Positions 44,353 through 53,812 of a DNA stretch of 64,000 nt are shown here, one piece after another. The notes below the pieces were generated by a model. It saw only the letters and a program-made list of their open reading frames with translations. It had not been told where the DNA came from and did no database searches. Origin of the DNA: Microbacterium faecale (lineage in GTDB: Bacteria > Actinomycetota > Actinomycetes > Actinomycetales > Microbacteriaceae); assembly GCF_014640975.1 (NCBI RefSeq), contig NZ_BMHO01000003.1, positions 1 to 64,000 on the forward strand. The letters run 5' to 3'. Both the position numbers and the translations under genes were made by a program. How positions within the stretch are numbered: the first letter of the stretch is position 1; every line of letters begins with the position of its first letter.

Positions 44353-45891
44353 TCAATTACGTGAAGCCCTGATGTCGCGTCGAATGATGGCGGCGACGTG
44401 TTCCCCGATCATCATCGCTGCGATATTCGTCGGCGCGCTGGGCACCGATGGCATGATCGATGCGTCCGCAACTCGAAGTCCATCGACCCCCCGCACGCGC
44501 GCGTCAGGACCCACGACCGCCTGCGCGGAATCAGCACCGCCCATGCGGCACGTGGAGGATGCGTGCCACACCCACATCGCCCGTGCTCGCTGCGCCTCTT
44601 CGTCGAGACGTGCGGGCTGCCGCACGACGTATTCACTGAAGGGCGGACTCTCCAAGAGCTCGTGAGCCCGCCGCAGCCCGTCGGAAATGCGGGCGCGATC
44701 GGCAGGATGCTGCAGCAGGTTCATGTCGACCTCGGGGCCGACCGCCGGATCGGTCGAGGTGATTCGGACCGACCCACGGGAGAAGGGCTGGTGCAGAATG
44801 ACACCCAGCGCTGACCCGTGCTGCCCAGGGAAGAACGCCTCGTTCGCGCCCATCATCATCATGTCATTGGGCCGCGATTCACCGATGTTCGAGCTGTAAC
44901 GAAGCAGGATGTGCGTGGGACGAGGACTCGTGCTGCGTCGCGCTGCGTCGGTCGAGGGGAAGGCCAGCCACACACCAGCGTGGTCTTGAAGACCGTCCCC
45001 AACCGGGAGATCCGCGACAACATCGATCCCGAGCTGCGCGAGCAGGTCAGCGGGGCCGATGCCTGACCGCTGCAAGATGGTCGGTGAGTTGATGGCTCCC
45101 GCGCTGAGGATCACCTCGCCGCCCTCTGCGACGCGGTGGGTCGAGCCGTCCGCCAACTGCACTCCACGCGTGACGCTATCGGTGATGAGTACCCGGTCGA
45201 CGAGCACGTCACCCTTGATCGTGATGTTCGAGCGCGATCGCGCGGCCTCAAGGTAACCGGCGTTCGTCGACACCCTCTTGCCGTCCTGGTAGTTCGCCGG
45301 CACCGGGGAGACGCCGGTCGCGTCGGGCGCATTCGCGTCCTCAGTCCATGGGTGACCGGCGAGAAGCGCCGATTCTTTGAGCGCTCGGTCGATCCCTCCC
45401 CACTCGGACTCGGGCTCGCGATAGATGGGAATCGGCCCGGTTGAGCTATGGAAATCTGATTCGGGGAAATCAAGGTCCCGTTCCAACCGACGGAAGGATG
45501 TCAGCACGTCGGCGAAAGCCCAGCCGGACGCCCCCTCAGCGGCCCACGAATCGTAGTCCTCGGACGAGCCCCGGAGCGCGACCATGGCATTGATGGATGA
45601 GCTCCCGCCCACGCCGCGCCCCCTCTCGTAGAGCATCGGCTCCTGCGTGCCGTTCGGACGCGCAACCACCTGCGGCCAGTACAGGTCCGGATATTCCGCG
45701 AGACGACCAATGGCCTCAAGATCGATGCCGCTGAAATCAGACGGCGCCTCGGAAGCAGGAAAATCTGGACCGGCCTCCAGAACGAGTACGCGCACTGAAG
45801 GGTCCTCACTCAAGCGGGAGGCCATGATCGCGCCGCTTGTGCCCCCACCCACGACGATGTAGTCCCATTGGACAGTCGGGTTCGATGACAT
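44353..45891 (-). CDS. GMC family FAD oxidoreductase (choline dehydrogenase-like)
   Basis: A 512-residue GMC oxidoreductase with the FAD motif VVGGGTSGAIMASRL near 13, VGGSSSINAMV near 85, the catalytic His near 441 (VWHASST) and the paired Asn near 491 (APTNIAAMM). It would oxidise an alcohol to an aldehyde. ATG 45891 has AAAGG upstream; an earlier in-frame ATG at 45909 lacks a ribosome site. It follows the aldehyde dehydrogenase gene by 78 bp, so the pair can convert alcohol to acid in two steps. The electron acceptor and alcohol are unknown; choline is only one option. Confidence 0.9.
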   Translation of the reverse strand: MSSNPTVQWDYIVVGGGTSGAIMASRLSEDPSVRVLVLEAGPDFPASEAPSDFSGIDLEAIGRLAEYPDLYWPQVVARPNGTQEPMLYERGRGVGGSSSINAMVALRGSSEDYDSWAAEGASGWAFADVLTSFRRLERDLDFPESDFHSSTGPIPIYREPESEWGGIDRALKESALLAGHPWTEDANAPDATGVSPVPANYQDGKRVSTNAGYLEAARSRSNITIKGDVLVDRVLITDSVTRGVQLADGSTHRVAEGGEVILSAGAINSPTILQRSGIGPADLLAQLGIDVVADLPVGDGLQDHAGVWLAFPSTDAARRSTSPRPTHILLRYSSNIGESRPNDMMMMGANEAFFPGQHGSALGVILHQPFSRGSVRITSTDPAVGPEVDMNLLQHPADRARISDGLRRAHELLESPPFSEYVVRQPARLDEEAQRARAMWVWHASSTCRMGGADSAQAVVGPDARVRGVDGLRVADASIMPSVPSAPTNIAAMMIGEHVAAIIRRDIRASRN

Positions 45892-45969
45892 TTCTGGTTG
45901 ACCTTTCATGAAGAAGGAGTTCGAGGTTTTGTGAAGGGGAGGAGCGGAAGTGAGAAGGTCCGCACCCGC

Positions 45970-47451
45970 TCAGAGCATCACGCTCACGACCTTCTCCTCA
46001 GTGACCTCTTCCAGGCCGCGCAGGCCAAGCTCGGTGCCAGTTCCGCTGCCGTTGAACCCCGTCCACGGGAGGGCCGGATTTACCGCACCCCACCCGTTGA
46101 TCCACACCGTTCCGGAGCGGAGGCGGTGAGCCAACGAATGCGCGCGCGAGATGTCGCTCGTCCACACGGTAGCGGTGAGCCCATATGCAGAATCATTGGC
46201 AAGGGCGAGCGCATGCTCGTCGTCATCGAAGGGAATAACCGTACCGACCGGACCGAAGATCTCTTCGCGCGCGATCGTCATGTCATTGGTCGCATCAGCG
46301 AAGATCGTAGGTTCGACGAAGAAGCCCTTGCTCCCCACGCGCGACCCTCCGGCGACAAGGCGAGCGCCTTCCTCCTTGCCAGCGTGAATGTAGCCGAGCA
46401 CCCGGTCCAGCTGACGTTGACTGATGACCGGCCCCAGCTGATTGCCGGAGACGTTCGGATCCCCCACCCGCATGGACGCGGCCGCAGCGCCCAGGCCGTC
46501 GACGAATTCGCGATAGACGTCGCGGTGCACGAGAACACGCGATGCGGCGGCGCAGATCTGCCCCTGGTTCACGAAAAGACCGGTCGCGGTGTCTTGAAGT
46601 GCGCGGCGGATGTCCGCGTCAGCGAAAACGAGCTGAGGTGACTTCCCTCCGAGTTCCAACGTGACGTGTGTGAGGCTGTCCGCCGCGGTGCGGGCGATCT
46701 GCTTGCCGATTTCTGGGCTGCCTGTGAATGAAATGTGGTCAACGCCGGGGTGGGCGACGAGCGCGGCTCCGGCGACCTGGCCGACACCGGTGACGATGTT
46801 GACCGTCCCGTCGGGAATGCCCGCTTCCTGGATCAGGAGGCCGAGATAGTGGACCGCGAGCTGCGCTTCCTCCGACGGCTTCAGTACGACAGTGCACCCG
46901 GCCGCGAGAGCGGGGGCGAGCTTGTTGATACTCGCGGCGAGCGGCGTGTTCCAGGGGACAATGGCGGCCATGACTCCTCGCGGCTGGCGCACCGTGTAGG
47001 ACAGCATTTCGCGCCCCATGAAGCCCGGCGTCGGGATGACTGTCCCGGTCAGTTTGTCGGCCCAGCCAGCGAAATACCGTAGCGTCGCTGCCGAGCCGGG
47101 CACGTCGAACATCGCGCCGGCGAGCCTCGGCGCTCCGTTCTCGAACGACTGGATGGTCGACAGCTTCTCGGCGTCGCGGTCCATAAGATCAGCGAGACGC
47201 TGCAGGAGACCTGCTCGATCCGCCCCAGACATCGACGACCATTGGCCGGAGTCGAACTGACGCCGCGCTGCCTCGACGGCCCTGTCTACGTCGGGGCTGC
47301 CCGCAGCTGAGACCTCGGCCAGCGTCTGTCCGTCGACGGGGTTGATGTTCGCGACGGTCGCGCCGTCGTGGGCCACTTCCCACTGCCCGTCGATGAAGAG
47401 GCCCGTCGGGACGTCGACAATTCCCCCTAGAGTTACGCTTCTTTGCGCCAT
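45970..47451 (-). CDS. NAD(P)-dependent aldehyde dehydrogenase (DhaS/BetB type)
   Basis: A 493-residue aldehyde dehydrogenase with PWNTP near 158, general base Glu near 263 (LELGGKSPQ) and catalytic Cys near 298 (NQGQICAAAS). It is a normal-length member of the family. ATG 47451 has AGGAAAG upstream, which excludes the longer frame. Upstream is a promoter-like pair with a TAGAC-type operator between the elements. It probably acts after the GMC enzyme in the same transcript to make a carboxylic acid. Confidence 0.92.
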   Translation of the reverse strand: MAQRSVTLGGIVDVPTGLFIDGQWEVAHDGATVANINPVDGQTLAEVSAAGSPDVDRAVEAARRQFDSGQWSSMSGADRAGLLQRLADLMDRDAEKLSTIQSFENGAPRLAGAMFDVPGSAATLRYFAGWADKLTGTVIPTPGFMGREMLSYTVRQPRGVMAAIVPWNTPLAASINKLAPALAAGCTVVLKPSEEAQLAVHYLGLLIQEAGIPDGTVNIVTGVGQVAGAALVAHPGVDHISFTGSPEIGKQIARTAADSLTHVTLELGGKSPQLVFADADIRRALQDTATGLFVNQGQICAAASRVLVHRDVYREFVDGLGAAAASMRVGDPNVSGNQLGPVISQRQLDRVLGYIHAGKEEGARLVAGGSRVGSKGFFVEPTIFADATNDMTIAREEIFGPVGTVIPFDDDEHALALANDSAYGLTATVWTSDISRAHSLAHRLRSGTVWINGWGAVNPALPWTGFNGSGTGTELGLRGLEEVTEEKVVSVML

Positions 47452-47528
47452 GGCTTTCCTATCACTATTCACGCCGGGTCGGCGTCGATGCCTCCGCCCT
47501 ACAAAGTGAAGGCCCCACCAATATAGCT

Positions 47529-47539
47529 TAGACCTTTAA
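47529..47539 (-). promoter_or_regulatory. TAGAC-type operator in aldehyde dehydrogenase promoter
   Basis: TAGACCTTTAA matches 9 of 11 positions of the element ahead of the binding-protein gene. On the minus strand it lies between TTGCCA and TATATT (19-nt gap). A common regulator, not encoded in this window, may control both genes. Confidence 0.45.
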
Positions 47540-47691
47540 GTTGTTGGCAAGCATGCGCCACTCACGGCAGCTTCGTGCCGCCCCAGTGGCCTTCGTCATC
47601 ACCCGAGACGCGCGGTCACACCGGCCTCGACCCGAAGGTCGCGCACGTCACTCGTGGCTGGCGGCACAGCACCACGACGGGCGAGCCCGAG

Positions 47692-48066
47692 TCAGTGGGT
47701 GATGGTCGTCTGCTGATAGAGCGCCAGGCGGATCCGCCCGTCGACGCGGTGATAGACGGTGGACATGAGCGCGGTGAACGGCTCCGGGAGATCCGCACGG
47801 GTCGCCGTGGCGCGGTAGCTGAGTGCGGCGACGTCATCGGCGATCGGCACGAGACGCGCCTCGACGAGCTCATAGGAGTCCCATCCCGGTGCGCCATCCA
47901 AGCTGGCGGCGACATCGTCACGCGTCATCGTCGCTCCGTTCACAAGAATGAACAGCGCGTCCGGCAACATGAGCTCGCCATAGAAGGTGCCGCCCCGAGA
48001 AGCGCACAGCGCGCGCCAGCCCGCATGCTCGACGTCGAGCAGTTCGCCCGCCGTAATCTCGGCCAT
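47692..48066 (-). CDS. SnoaL-like/DUF4440 family protein
   Basis: A 124-residue cone-fold protein of the NTF2-like superfamily: EITAGELLDVEHAGWRALC, then FYGELMLPDALFILVNG, and LSYRATATRAD with a final HRVDGRIRLALYQQT. The pattern fits DUF4440 proteins that may bind or isomerise small molecules. There is no partner gene. A weak GAG-rich segment precedes ATG 48066. Confidence 0.78.
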   Translation of the reverse strand: MAEITAGELLDVEHAGWRALCASRGGTFYGELMLPDALFILVNGATMTRDDVAASLDGAPGWDSYELVEARLVPIADDVAALSYRATATRADLPEPFTALMSTVYHRVDGRIRLALYQQTTITH

Positions 48067-48151
48067 GCGGAGAGGCTAGTGACGTGGCCCCGTAGGCGCA
48101 ATGGCGCTCGTCGAGCACGCGCACGACATGACGCGTGCTCCCCCTCCTGGC

Positions 48152-48406
48152 TCAGGTGAGGTCGTCGCGCCGCTCGACGTGGTCCGTACGCGTGCCCGCC
48201 GCAGGATCCACGGCCGTGTGCGTCGTCGTGGTCGCGCGTCCGCGCCGCACCAGCTGCACGATCCCAAGGATGGTGAGCACCGCCCCCGCTGCGAGCAGGA
48301 TGTAGCCGATGAGCGCCCAGTCGAAGCCCTCGAGTCGCCAGATGCCCGGCACCGCCCATGCGACGATCGCGCCGATCACCATCAGAATGATTCCGAATAC
48401 CAGCAT
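48152..48406 (-). CDS. small membrane protein (DUF6458-like)
   Basis: An 84-residue protein with two predicted membrane helices (about 1-22 and 33-55, with AWAVPGIW between) and a polar C-terminal tail. The size and layout recall small actinobacterial DUF6458-type proteins. ATG 48406 is chosen because AGGAG stands 7 nt upstream; a GTG at 48421 would place the ribosome site inside the gene. The function is unknown. Confidence 0.62.
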   Translation of the reverse strand: MLVFGIILMVIGAIVAWAVPGIWRLEGFDWALIGYILLAAGAVLTILGIVQLVRRGRATTTTHTAVDPAAGTRTDHVERRDDLT

Positions 48407-48674
48407 GATCACGCTCCTCACGCGGCGGAACCGCCGCCTCGTGGCCCACGATAACGGCGAGGATTGCCACTGTCGAGACTCCCCGGTGGCGGTGCGGGCG
48501 GGATGTCTGCATCACGCGGCGCTCTGGCGCGCGGACGCACCTGTGAGGATATCGCTGGCGCGATGCGGATGTTCGACTCCTTCGAAGACGGCCACGACCC
48601 CCGAGGAATTCGCTACCCGAAGCGGCAGGATTGCTTGATACCCCGCGGACGCATACCGAGCACGGGTTGAATAC
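48407..48674. other. gene-poor interval
   Basis: About 270 bp between the small membrane protein and the GbsR-linked hydrolase. A plus-strand frame of 55 codons (48503-48670) has no ribosome site and no recognisable product. No convincing gene is seen. Confidence 0.35.
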
Positions 48675-48702
48675 AGTCATTGCAGTAATTACTGCAATGA
48701 CT
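48675..48702. promoter_or_regulatory. 28-bp perfect palindrome operator
   Basis: A 28-bp perfect palindrome with core TGCAGTAATTACTGCA. It covers the -35 (TTGCAG, 48680-48685) and the whole 17-nt spacer of a promoter whose -10 is TAAACT (48703-48708), 6 nt before the hydrolase ATG. The GbsR-type regulator encoded downstream is the probable binder. Confidence 0.85.
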
Positions 48703-48714
48703 TAAACTCGATCC

Positions 48715-49587
48715 ATGACAGACACACGAGACACGGCCGCCGACCTCGGCGTCTCGGTGCGGATCCCCCAACCAGAGGGCTCCCTCCGCGTCGTCACGCG
48801 AGGCACAACCGGGCCCGCAATACTGCTGTTGAGCGGCGCTGGAAACGACAACATCTCGCTTAGCTGGCGGCGGGCGATCCCGGCGCTGGCTGAATCTCAC
48901 CGCGTCTTCGCTCTTGACTGGCCGAAGCAGGGCGGATCCACCCCCTGGGACGGCAAGGCCCACCACGAGCGCATGTTGAGTTGCATCGACGCTACCCTCG
49001 ACCATTTCGAGCTGGACACCGTATCGCTGGCCGGCGTGTCTCAAGGAGGAGCGCTGACCCTCGCCTACGCGATCGAACGCCCCGAGCGTGTCCAGAAGAT
49101 CGTCGCGCTCGCGCCAGGTGGGATCATCACCTTCCCGCCCGTCGTCCATCAGCTGCTCTGGCTGATGGCGAAATCACGATTCCTCAATCGCACGCTGCCG
49201 TCGTGGATCTTCCGCAGCCGTGCGGCATGCGCGTGGTTCGCTCGCACGAGCCTGTTCGCCGGCCCGGTGGATGACTTCGATGAGATCGTCGACGAGTACC
49301 ACGCGGATGCCGTCGCGAACGGCTCCGGGTCTTCCGACTGGCAGAACGGATCCATCGGATTCCGGAGGATGAACGTCGACCTGCGGCCGCGGCTGCACGA
49401 GATCCAGTGCCCGACGCTCATCATTCAGGGCGACAAGGATGTCGGCATCGCACCTAAGCACACTCGTGCGGCTGCGGAGGCCATCCCGAACGCCTCCTAC
49501 GAGCTCATCGAAGAGACTGGGCACTGGCCGAATCGGCAGCGGCCCGATCTCGTCAACGGGCTGATCTCGACCTTCCTGGCAGAATGA
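48715..49587 (+). CDS. alpha/beta hydrolase co-regulated with GbsR
   Basis: A 290-residue serine hydrolase. Nucleophile Ser109 is in GVSQGG, the acid in GDKDVGIAP and the His in TGHWPNRQRP near the end. The lid region is rich in aromatic and basic residues (about 140-180). It is cytoplasmic. The message appears leaderless (TAAACT, 6 nt, ATG) and is covered by a 28-bp palindrome. The next gene, a GbsR-type regulator, starts about 40 bp downstream or overlaps it by ATGA if an upstream start is used. The substrate is unknown; it probably includes the ligand of the regulator. Confidence 0.87.
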   Translation: MTDTRDTAADLGVSVRIPQPEGSLRVVTRGTTGPAILLLSGAGNDNISLSWRRAIPALAESHRVFALDWPKQGGSTPWDGKAHHERMLSCIDATLDHFELDTVSLAGVSQGGALTLAYAIERPERVQKIVALAPGGIITFPPVVHQLLWLMAKSRFLNRTLPSWIFRSRAACAWFARTSLFAGPVDDFDEIVDEYHADAVANGSGSSDWQNGSIGFRRMNVDLRPRLHEIQCPTLIIQGDKDVGIAPKHTRAAAEAIPNASYELIEETGHWPNRQRPDLVNGLISTFLAE

Positions 49588-49628
49588 TGCGGACACTTCG
49601 TGACACGACCTCTCTCGAGGATGAGCAC

Positions 49629-50105
49629 ATGACCAACCCCACGGAAACCGAACTCGACTTCGTCGACGAGGTCGCGGTGTTCTTCGCCGACGAGGGGATG
49701 CCACTCATCTCCGGGCGCGTGATCGGCTGGCTGCTCATCAGCGACCCCCCTGAGCAGAGCGCCGCTGATCTCGCACGCGTTCTCGAGGTAAGCCGCAGCT
49801 CGATCAGCTCCTCCGCGAAGCTGCTCACCCCGAGCGGCCTGGTCGAGAGCGTCCGCAAGCGCGGTCAGCGACAGGAGTATCTGCGCATCGGTGCCGACGG
49901 CTGGAGCCGAATGCTCGCGAATCGGTACGCGAAGACGACCGCGTTCCGTCAGATCGTCGAGCGCGGGCTCAGCGTCCTGGGCGAGTCGTCCACGGGTCGT
50001 CGCGACAGGCTCGAGAACGTCGCCGAACTTTATGCCTTCCTCGAGGTCGAACTGCCAGCGATGTGGGACCGCTGGGGACAGTGGCAAGCCTCTCGTCGCC
50101 CCTGA
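49629..50105 (+). CDS. GbsR/MarR family transcriptional regulator
   Basis: A 158-residue winged-helix regulator with the GbsR N-terminal pattern FVDEVAVFFADEGMPLISGRVIGWLLISDPP, then ADLARVLEVSRSSISSSAKLL and a wing GQRQEYLRIG. ATG 49629 has GAGGA at a spacing of 7 nt. An in-frame ATG at 49584 overlaps the hydrolase stop codon as ATGA and cannot be excluded. It should bind the 28-bp palindrome ahead of the hydrolase gene and regulate both genes. Confidence 0.88.
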   Translation: MTNPTETELDFVDEVAVFFADEGMPLISGRVIGWLLISDPPEQSAADLARVLEVSRSSISSSAKLLTPSGLVESVRKRGQRQEYLRIGADGWSRMLANRYAKTTAFRQIVERGLSVLGESSTGRRDRLENVAELYAFLEVELPAMWDRWGQWQASRRP

Positions 50106-50411
50106 ATCCGGCGCGCAGTGGATGGGTCACCTTTCAGCATGATCCAGCGCCGCTCAGACGGCAATGTAGCGACTTGACTCGTCTGAAAGGTCTGGGAGCG
50201 TGTGTGCGTGCGTCGTTTGAGAGTGCCCGCGTAGATCCCCTGGGTGGATGAACGGTAAGTTCTGATGGACGACCCGATTTCCAGACAGGTAGTTGGTTGG
50301 TGAGGCTGCCAGCGTGAGCTGGCGGCGTTCGTGATCCACCGTGACGCTACGTCCAGACCACTCTTCCGGCTCGGGTGTCAGCGACGTGATTCCCCGACGG
50401 CTACCTTCGTG
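50106..50411. other. non-coding interval, possible IS remnant
   Basis: This 306-bp stretch has no credible gene. It has a hairpin at 50305-50326 (9-bp stem), and a 9-bp inverted pair CACCTTTCAG / CTGAAAGGT. The start (GTGGATGGGTCACCTTTCAG, 50118-50137) resembles terminal repeats of IS21-type elements, but this is from memory and unverified; no transposase is present. Confidence 0.3.
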
Positions 50412-50963
50412 TCACACACCGACGAGGAAGGTCAGCGCGGCCCAGACAGACACCGTGCTGACAGTCGTCCAAATGGCGATGGCCACGGCCTGCCAGAGCA
50501 GCACCCACGCCCGAGGGGTGCCCCCGGCCACCAGCATGGCGGATGTGAACTGAGTCGGGATCGCCAGCGGGCCGAGGATACTGGCGCCAGGGACACCGAA
50601 GCGGATTACCCACCGCTTGAACTTCGCGCGGCCCTTCGACTCCGACTTCTCGGCGGCGAAGTCCTCAGCGGCATTCACGGCGCCCACGGTCACGGGTACT
50701 CGCGCAGCTCGACGATCGACCACTGCTGTGCGCGCGCGCGAGGTGACGAGCACGACGAGGAGGACACTCACGAAGTTGCCTACGGCTGCAAAGATGCCCG
50801 CGACGATCGGGTTGATCCCTCCGACGATGCCGACCAGGGCCGCGAGTTCGCCCTCAACGAAGGGGACCGCTCCCGCGAGCATGACGACGAACGGCTGCAC
50901 CAGTTCAGGCACGTACGCCACGAGGTCTTGAAAGCCTCGTACGAGCTGCTCGATCGGGTCCAT
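50412..50963 (-). CDS. small multidrug export-like membrane protein
   Basis: A 183-residue polytopic protein of the Sm_multidrug_ex type, with about five hydrophobic helices: an N-terminal amphipathic start then PFVVMLAGAVPFVEGELAALVG, a central charged loop (about 72-112), and ILGPLAIPTQFTSAMLVAGG. The P-F-VEGE motif near 47 is typical. It lies downstream of a MerR-type promoter (19-nt spacer dyad, 51013-51043), so it belongs to the MerR regulon proposed here. The function could be export or membrane homeostasis. Confidence 0.8.
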   Translation of the reverse strand: MDPIEQLVRGFQDLVAYVPELVQPFVVMLAGAVPFVEGELAALVGIVGGINPIVAGIFAAVGNFVSVLLVVLVTSRARTAVVDRRAARVPVTVGAVNAAEDFAAEKSESKGRAKFKRWVIRFGVPGASILGPLAIPTQFTSAMLVAGGTPRAWVLLWQAVAIAIWTTVSTVSVWAALTFLVGV

Positions 50964-51012
50964 TTTTCTACTTCCTTCCCAGATTTGCGTGCGGATTCTT
51001 CATGCGTCACCC

Positions 51013-51043
51013 AGTAGAAGCTGTGTTCTCAGAACAGGGTCAA
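51013..51043 (-). promoter_or_regulatory. MerR-type promoter A (multidrug-like gene)
   Basis: On the minus strand: -35 TTGACC (51043-51038), a 19-nt spacer with the dyad TGTTCT-N-AGAACA, and -10 TCTACT (51018-51013). The start site would fall near 51006, 43 nt before the gene. Confidence 0.75.
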
Positions 51044-51129
51044 GCGCGGGAAGGAAACCCACAGGAAAGAGCGTCCACGTGGCCGTGAAACTCCAGGAAA
51101 CCGGCGGTTTTCAGGCGTCTTCAGGCGGC

Positions 51130-51864
51130 CTAGGTACGCGGCAGGACGGCGGCGGCGACGATGACGTTGCTGACGATGAGCGAGGTGACGCTGCGCGCCA
51201 CGGCCTGCGCGGTCGCGTCGGCTCCCCAGTTTCCCTCTTTGAGTTCCTCGGCCCGCGTGATCACCGGGGACGTCCATGGGATGTCGCGGTCGAACTGAGG
51301 GAGCGTCCCGCTGCCGTAGAGGAGCGCGGCGAGAGCAGCGGTGCGGGGTGTGGGTTCGGCTCCGTCGACGAGCACGGCCCGAATGTCGGCGAGCAGCGCC
51401 CGACGGCGCGCTGAGTCTGATTCCTCGATCACCGAAGAGGGGATGAAGCCGAGCGACCTGCGAGCGCGACGACGCAGCTCGCCGCGCTCGATCAACCGGT
51501 CCAGCAGCGGCTCGCGCAGCGTGGGGCCCGTCGCCGCCAGCACCGTCTGCACTCCTCGAGGCTTGTCGGCCACGTACTCCCAGGTGGCGCGCAGCAGGTG
51601 ATCGGACGGCGGGTTGTCGGCCACGGCCTCGACCGTCAGGCCCCCCAGCCGTCCCGTCCCGGTTCGAACATGAGCGCCGAGGCCGAGGTCGGCGAGAACT
51701 GCTCCCGCGAGGACGTAGTAGAGCGTCCCCTCGCCGGAGATCGTGCCGGACTGCGGCTGGAAGAGCACCAGGAGGAGATCCTCCGCGAGTGTCTGCGCGC
51801 CGTCCGCACGACCGCCGACGCTCTCCTGGGATGCGACGCGTGGTTCACGCTGTTCGTCGGTCAT
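51130..51864 (-). CDS. GPP34 (GOLPH3-like) family protein
   Basis: A 244-residue protein of the GPP34 family known for phosphoinositide binding in eukaryotes and of unknown role in actinobacteria. The N-terminal LAEDLLLVLFQPQSG matches the family opening, and the middle has VLADLGLGAHV and LLDRLIERGELRRR. ATG 51864 has AAAGG upstream and the extended frame is unlikely. The promoter overlaps the stop codon of the upstream MerR gene: a -35 TTGACC spans that stop codon. It may act on membrane lipids during stress. Confidence 0.85.
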   Translation of the reverse strand: MTDEQREPRVASQESVGGRADGAQTLAEDLLLVLFQPQSGTISGEGTLYYVLAGAVLADLGLGAHVRTGTGRLGGLTVEAVADNPPSDHLLRATWEYVADKPRGVQTVLAATGPTLREPLLDRLIERGELRRRARRSLGFIPSSVIEESDSARRRALLADIRAVLVDGAEPTPRTAALAALLYGSGTLPQFDRDIPWTSPVITRAEELKEGNWGADATAQAVARSVTSLIVSNVIVAAAVLPRT

Positions 51865-51909
51865 ATTCGGTGCACCTTTCTCATGCCTGCAGACGAATCC
51901 TGCGACCGC

Positions 51910-51940
51910 AGTCTGCACCGTGTTCCCAGCACGCGGTCAA
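51910..51940 (-). promoter_or_regulatory. MerR-type promoter C (GPP34 gene)
   Basis: On the minus strand: -35 TTGACC (51940-51935) overlapping the MerR-1 stop codon, a 19-nt spacer with ACCGCGT-N7-ACACGGT, and -10 CAGACT (51915-51910). The start site would be about 40 nt before the GPP34 ATG. Confidence 0.75.
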
Positions 51941-52698
51941 CCCGCTCCGGATTCTGGTCCCTCTTCCGATTCCTGCAGCTTCAGCACCAGCTCTCGCGCG
52001 GCCTCGTGCGCCCGCCCGAGCACGTCGAGCTGCGCCGGGTTGTACAGTTCGTGGATGGCCTCGATCATGGTCTGCGAGGTGACGTAGCCGCTCTTGGAGA
52101 GATGAGACGCCGGATCGTTCAACCACGGATAGTCGATGAGATTCCGCGCCAGGCTCCTGGCGAGCCGCGGAACGAGCGCGCGTCGGACCTCCTCATCGGA
52201 GTCGGGCGGCAGCCGATCGAGATCGACAGCCACGTCCTCGACATCCTCAGCGATCTTCTGGATGTCGGCGAGTGCCGCTTCGTCATACAGCTGCGTGTAG
52301 ATGTGAAGGATGGAAGCGTCTGTCTCCGACAGCCTGCCCGCCACCGACGCGAACCCGGCGGGCGTGTCTGCCGGAACCTCATCGCGCAGGATGACGGCGA
52401 TGTCGGCTCGCGCCTCCTCCAGCCTGCGGATGCTCTCCTCGAGCTCGGCGTCGAGCTCACGCAGGGTCTGCGGCGTGCTGTCGGTGCTCGCCCGGACGTC
52501 ACGGATCTGAGAGAGGGGCACGCCGAGGTCGGCGAGACGGCGGATACGCAAGAGGCTCACAAGATGATGCACCTCGTATTGTTTATATCCGTTGTACTCG
52601 CGCTCCGGTTCCTCGAGCAGTCCGAGCCGGTGGTAGTGACGGATCGTGTTCACCGTCGTCCCGGCTCGTTCCGCAAGTTCACGAGTGCTCCATGCCAT
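51937..52698 (-). CDS. MerR family transcriptional regulator (paralogue 1)
   Basis: A 253-residue MerR protein. The N-terminal winged HTH (about 3-70) reads STRELAERAGTTVNTIRHYHRLGLL, then KQYEVHHLVSLLRIRRLADLG. A coiled-coil dimer helix (about 75-115) and a long effector region follow, ending with YPWLNDPASHLS and a helical C-terminus. No Cys or metal motif is present, so the signal is not a metal. It is closely similar to the regulator at 60734-61516. GGAGG precedes ATG 52698. The gene follows the perhydrolase gene by 64 bp and is probably co-transcribed from promoter B. Confidence 0.92.
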   Translation of the reverse strand: MAWSTRELAERAGTTVNTIRHYHRLGLLEEPEREYNGYKQYEVHHLVSLLRIRRLADLGVPLSQIRDVRASTDSTPQTLRELDAELEESIRRLEEARADIAVILRDEVPADTPAGFASVAGRLSETDASILHIYTQLYDEAALADIQKIAEDVEDVAVDLDRLPPDSDEEVRRALVPRLARSLARNLIDYPWLNDPASHLSKSGYVTSQTMIEAIHELYNPAQLDVLGRAHEAARELVLKLQESEEGPESGAG

Positions 52699-52762
52699 GA
52701 AAGCCTCCGTTGCTACTCGGCGGATGCGGAGGGCGCGATCGACGCCTCCGCACTCATGACGG

Positions 52763-53650
<888 letters not shown>

Positions 53651-53652
53651 TC

Positions 53653-53683
53653 AGCAAACACCCTGTGGTCGCAACAGGGTCAA
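53653..53683 (-). promoter_or_regulatory. MerR-type promoter B (perhydrolase-merR1)
   Basis: On the minus strand: -35 TTGACC (53683-53678), a 19-nt spacer with the perfect dyad ACCCTGT-N7-ACAGGGT, and -10 TTTGCT (53658-53653). This is the best symmetric copy and defines the dyad. Confidence 0.82.
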
Positions 53684-53812
53684 GAGATTCCGGCCCGTCA
53701 CGTACACGGCCGGTCAAAGAAATTCTGCGTCGACATCCGTCGAACCGTTCATAATGGCTGTTGTCGGCACACAGTTCGACGAGATCGTTGCCGAGCGGAA
53801 GGAGACGGGCCG

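Noticed and set aside
48503..48670. A 55-codon plus-strand frame
   Set aside because: There is no ribosome site, no recognisable segment and an Arg-rich random look. It is kept only as a remark.
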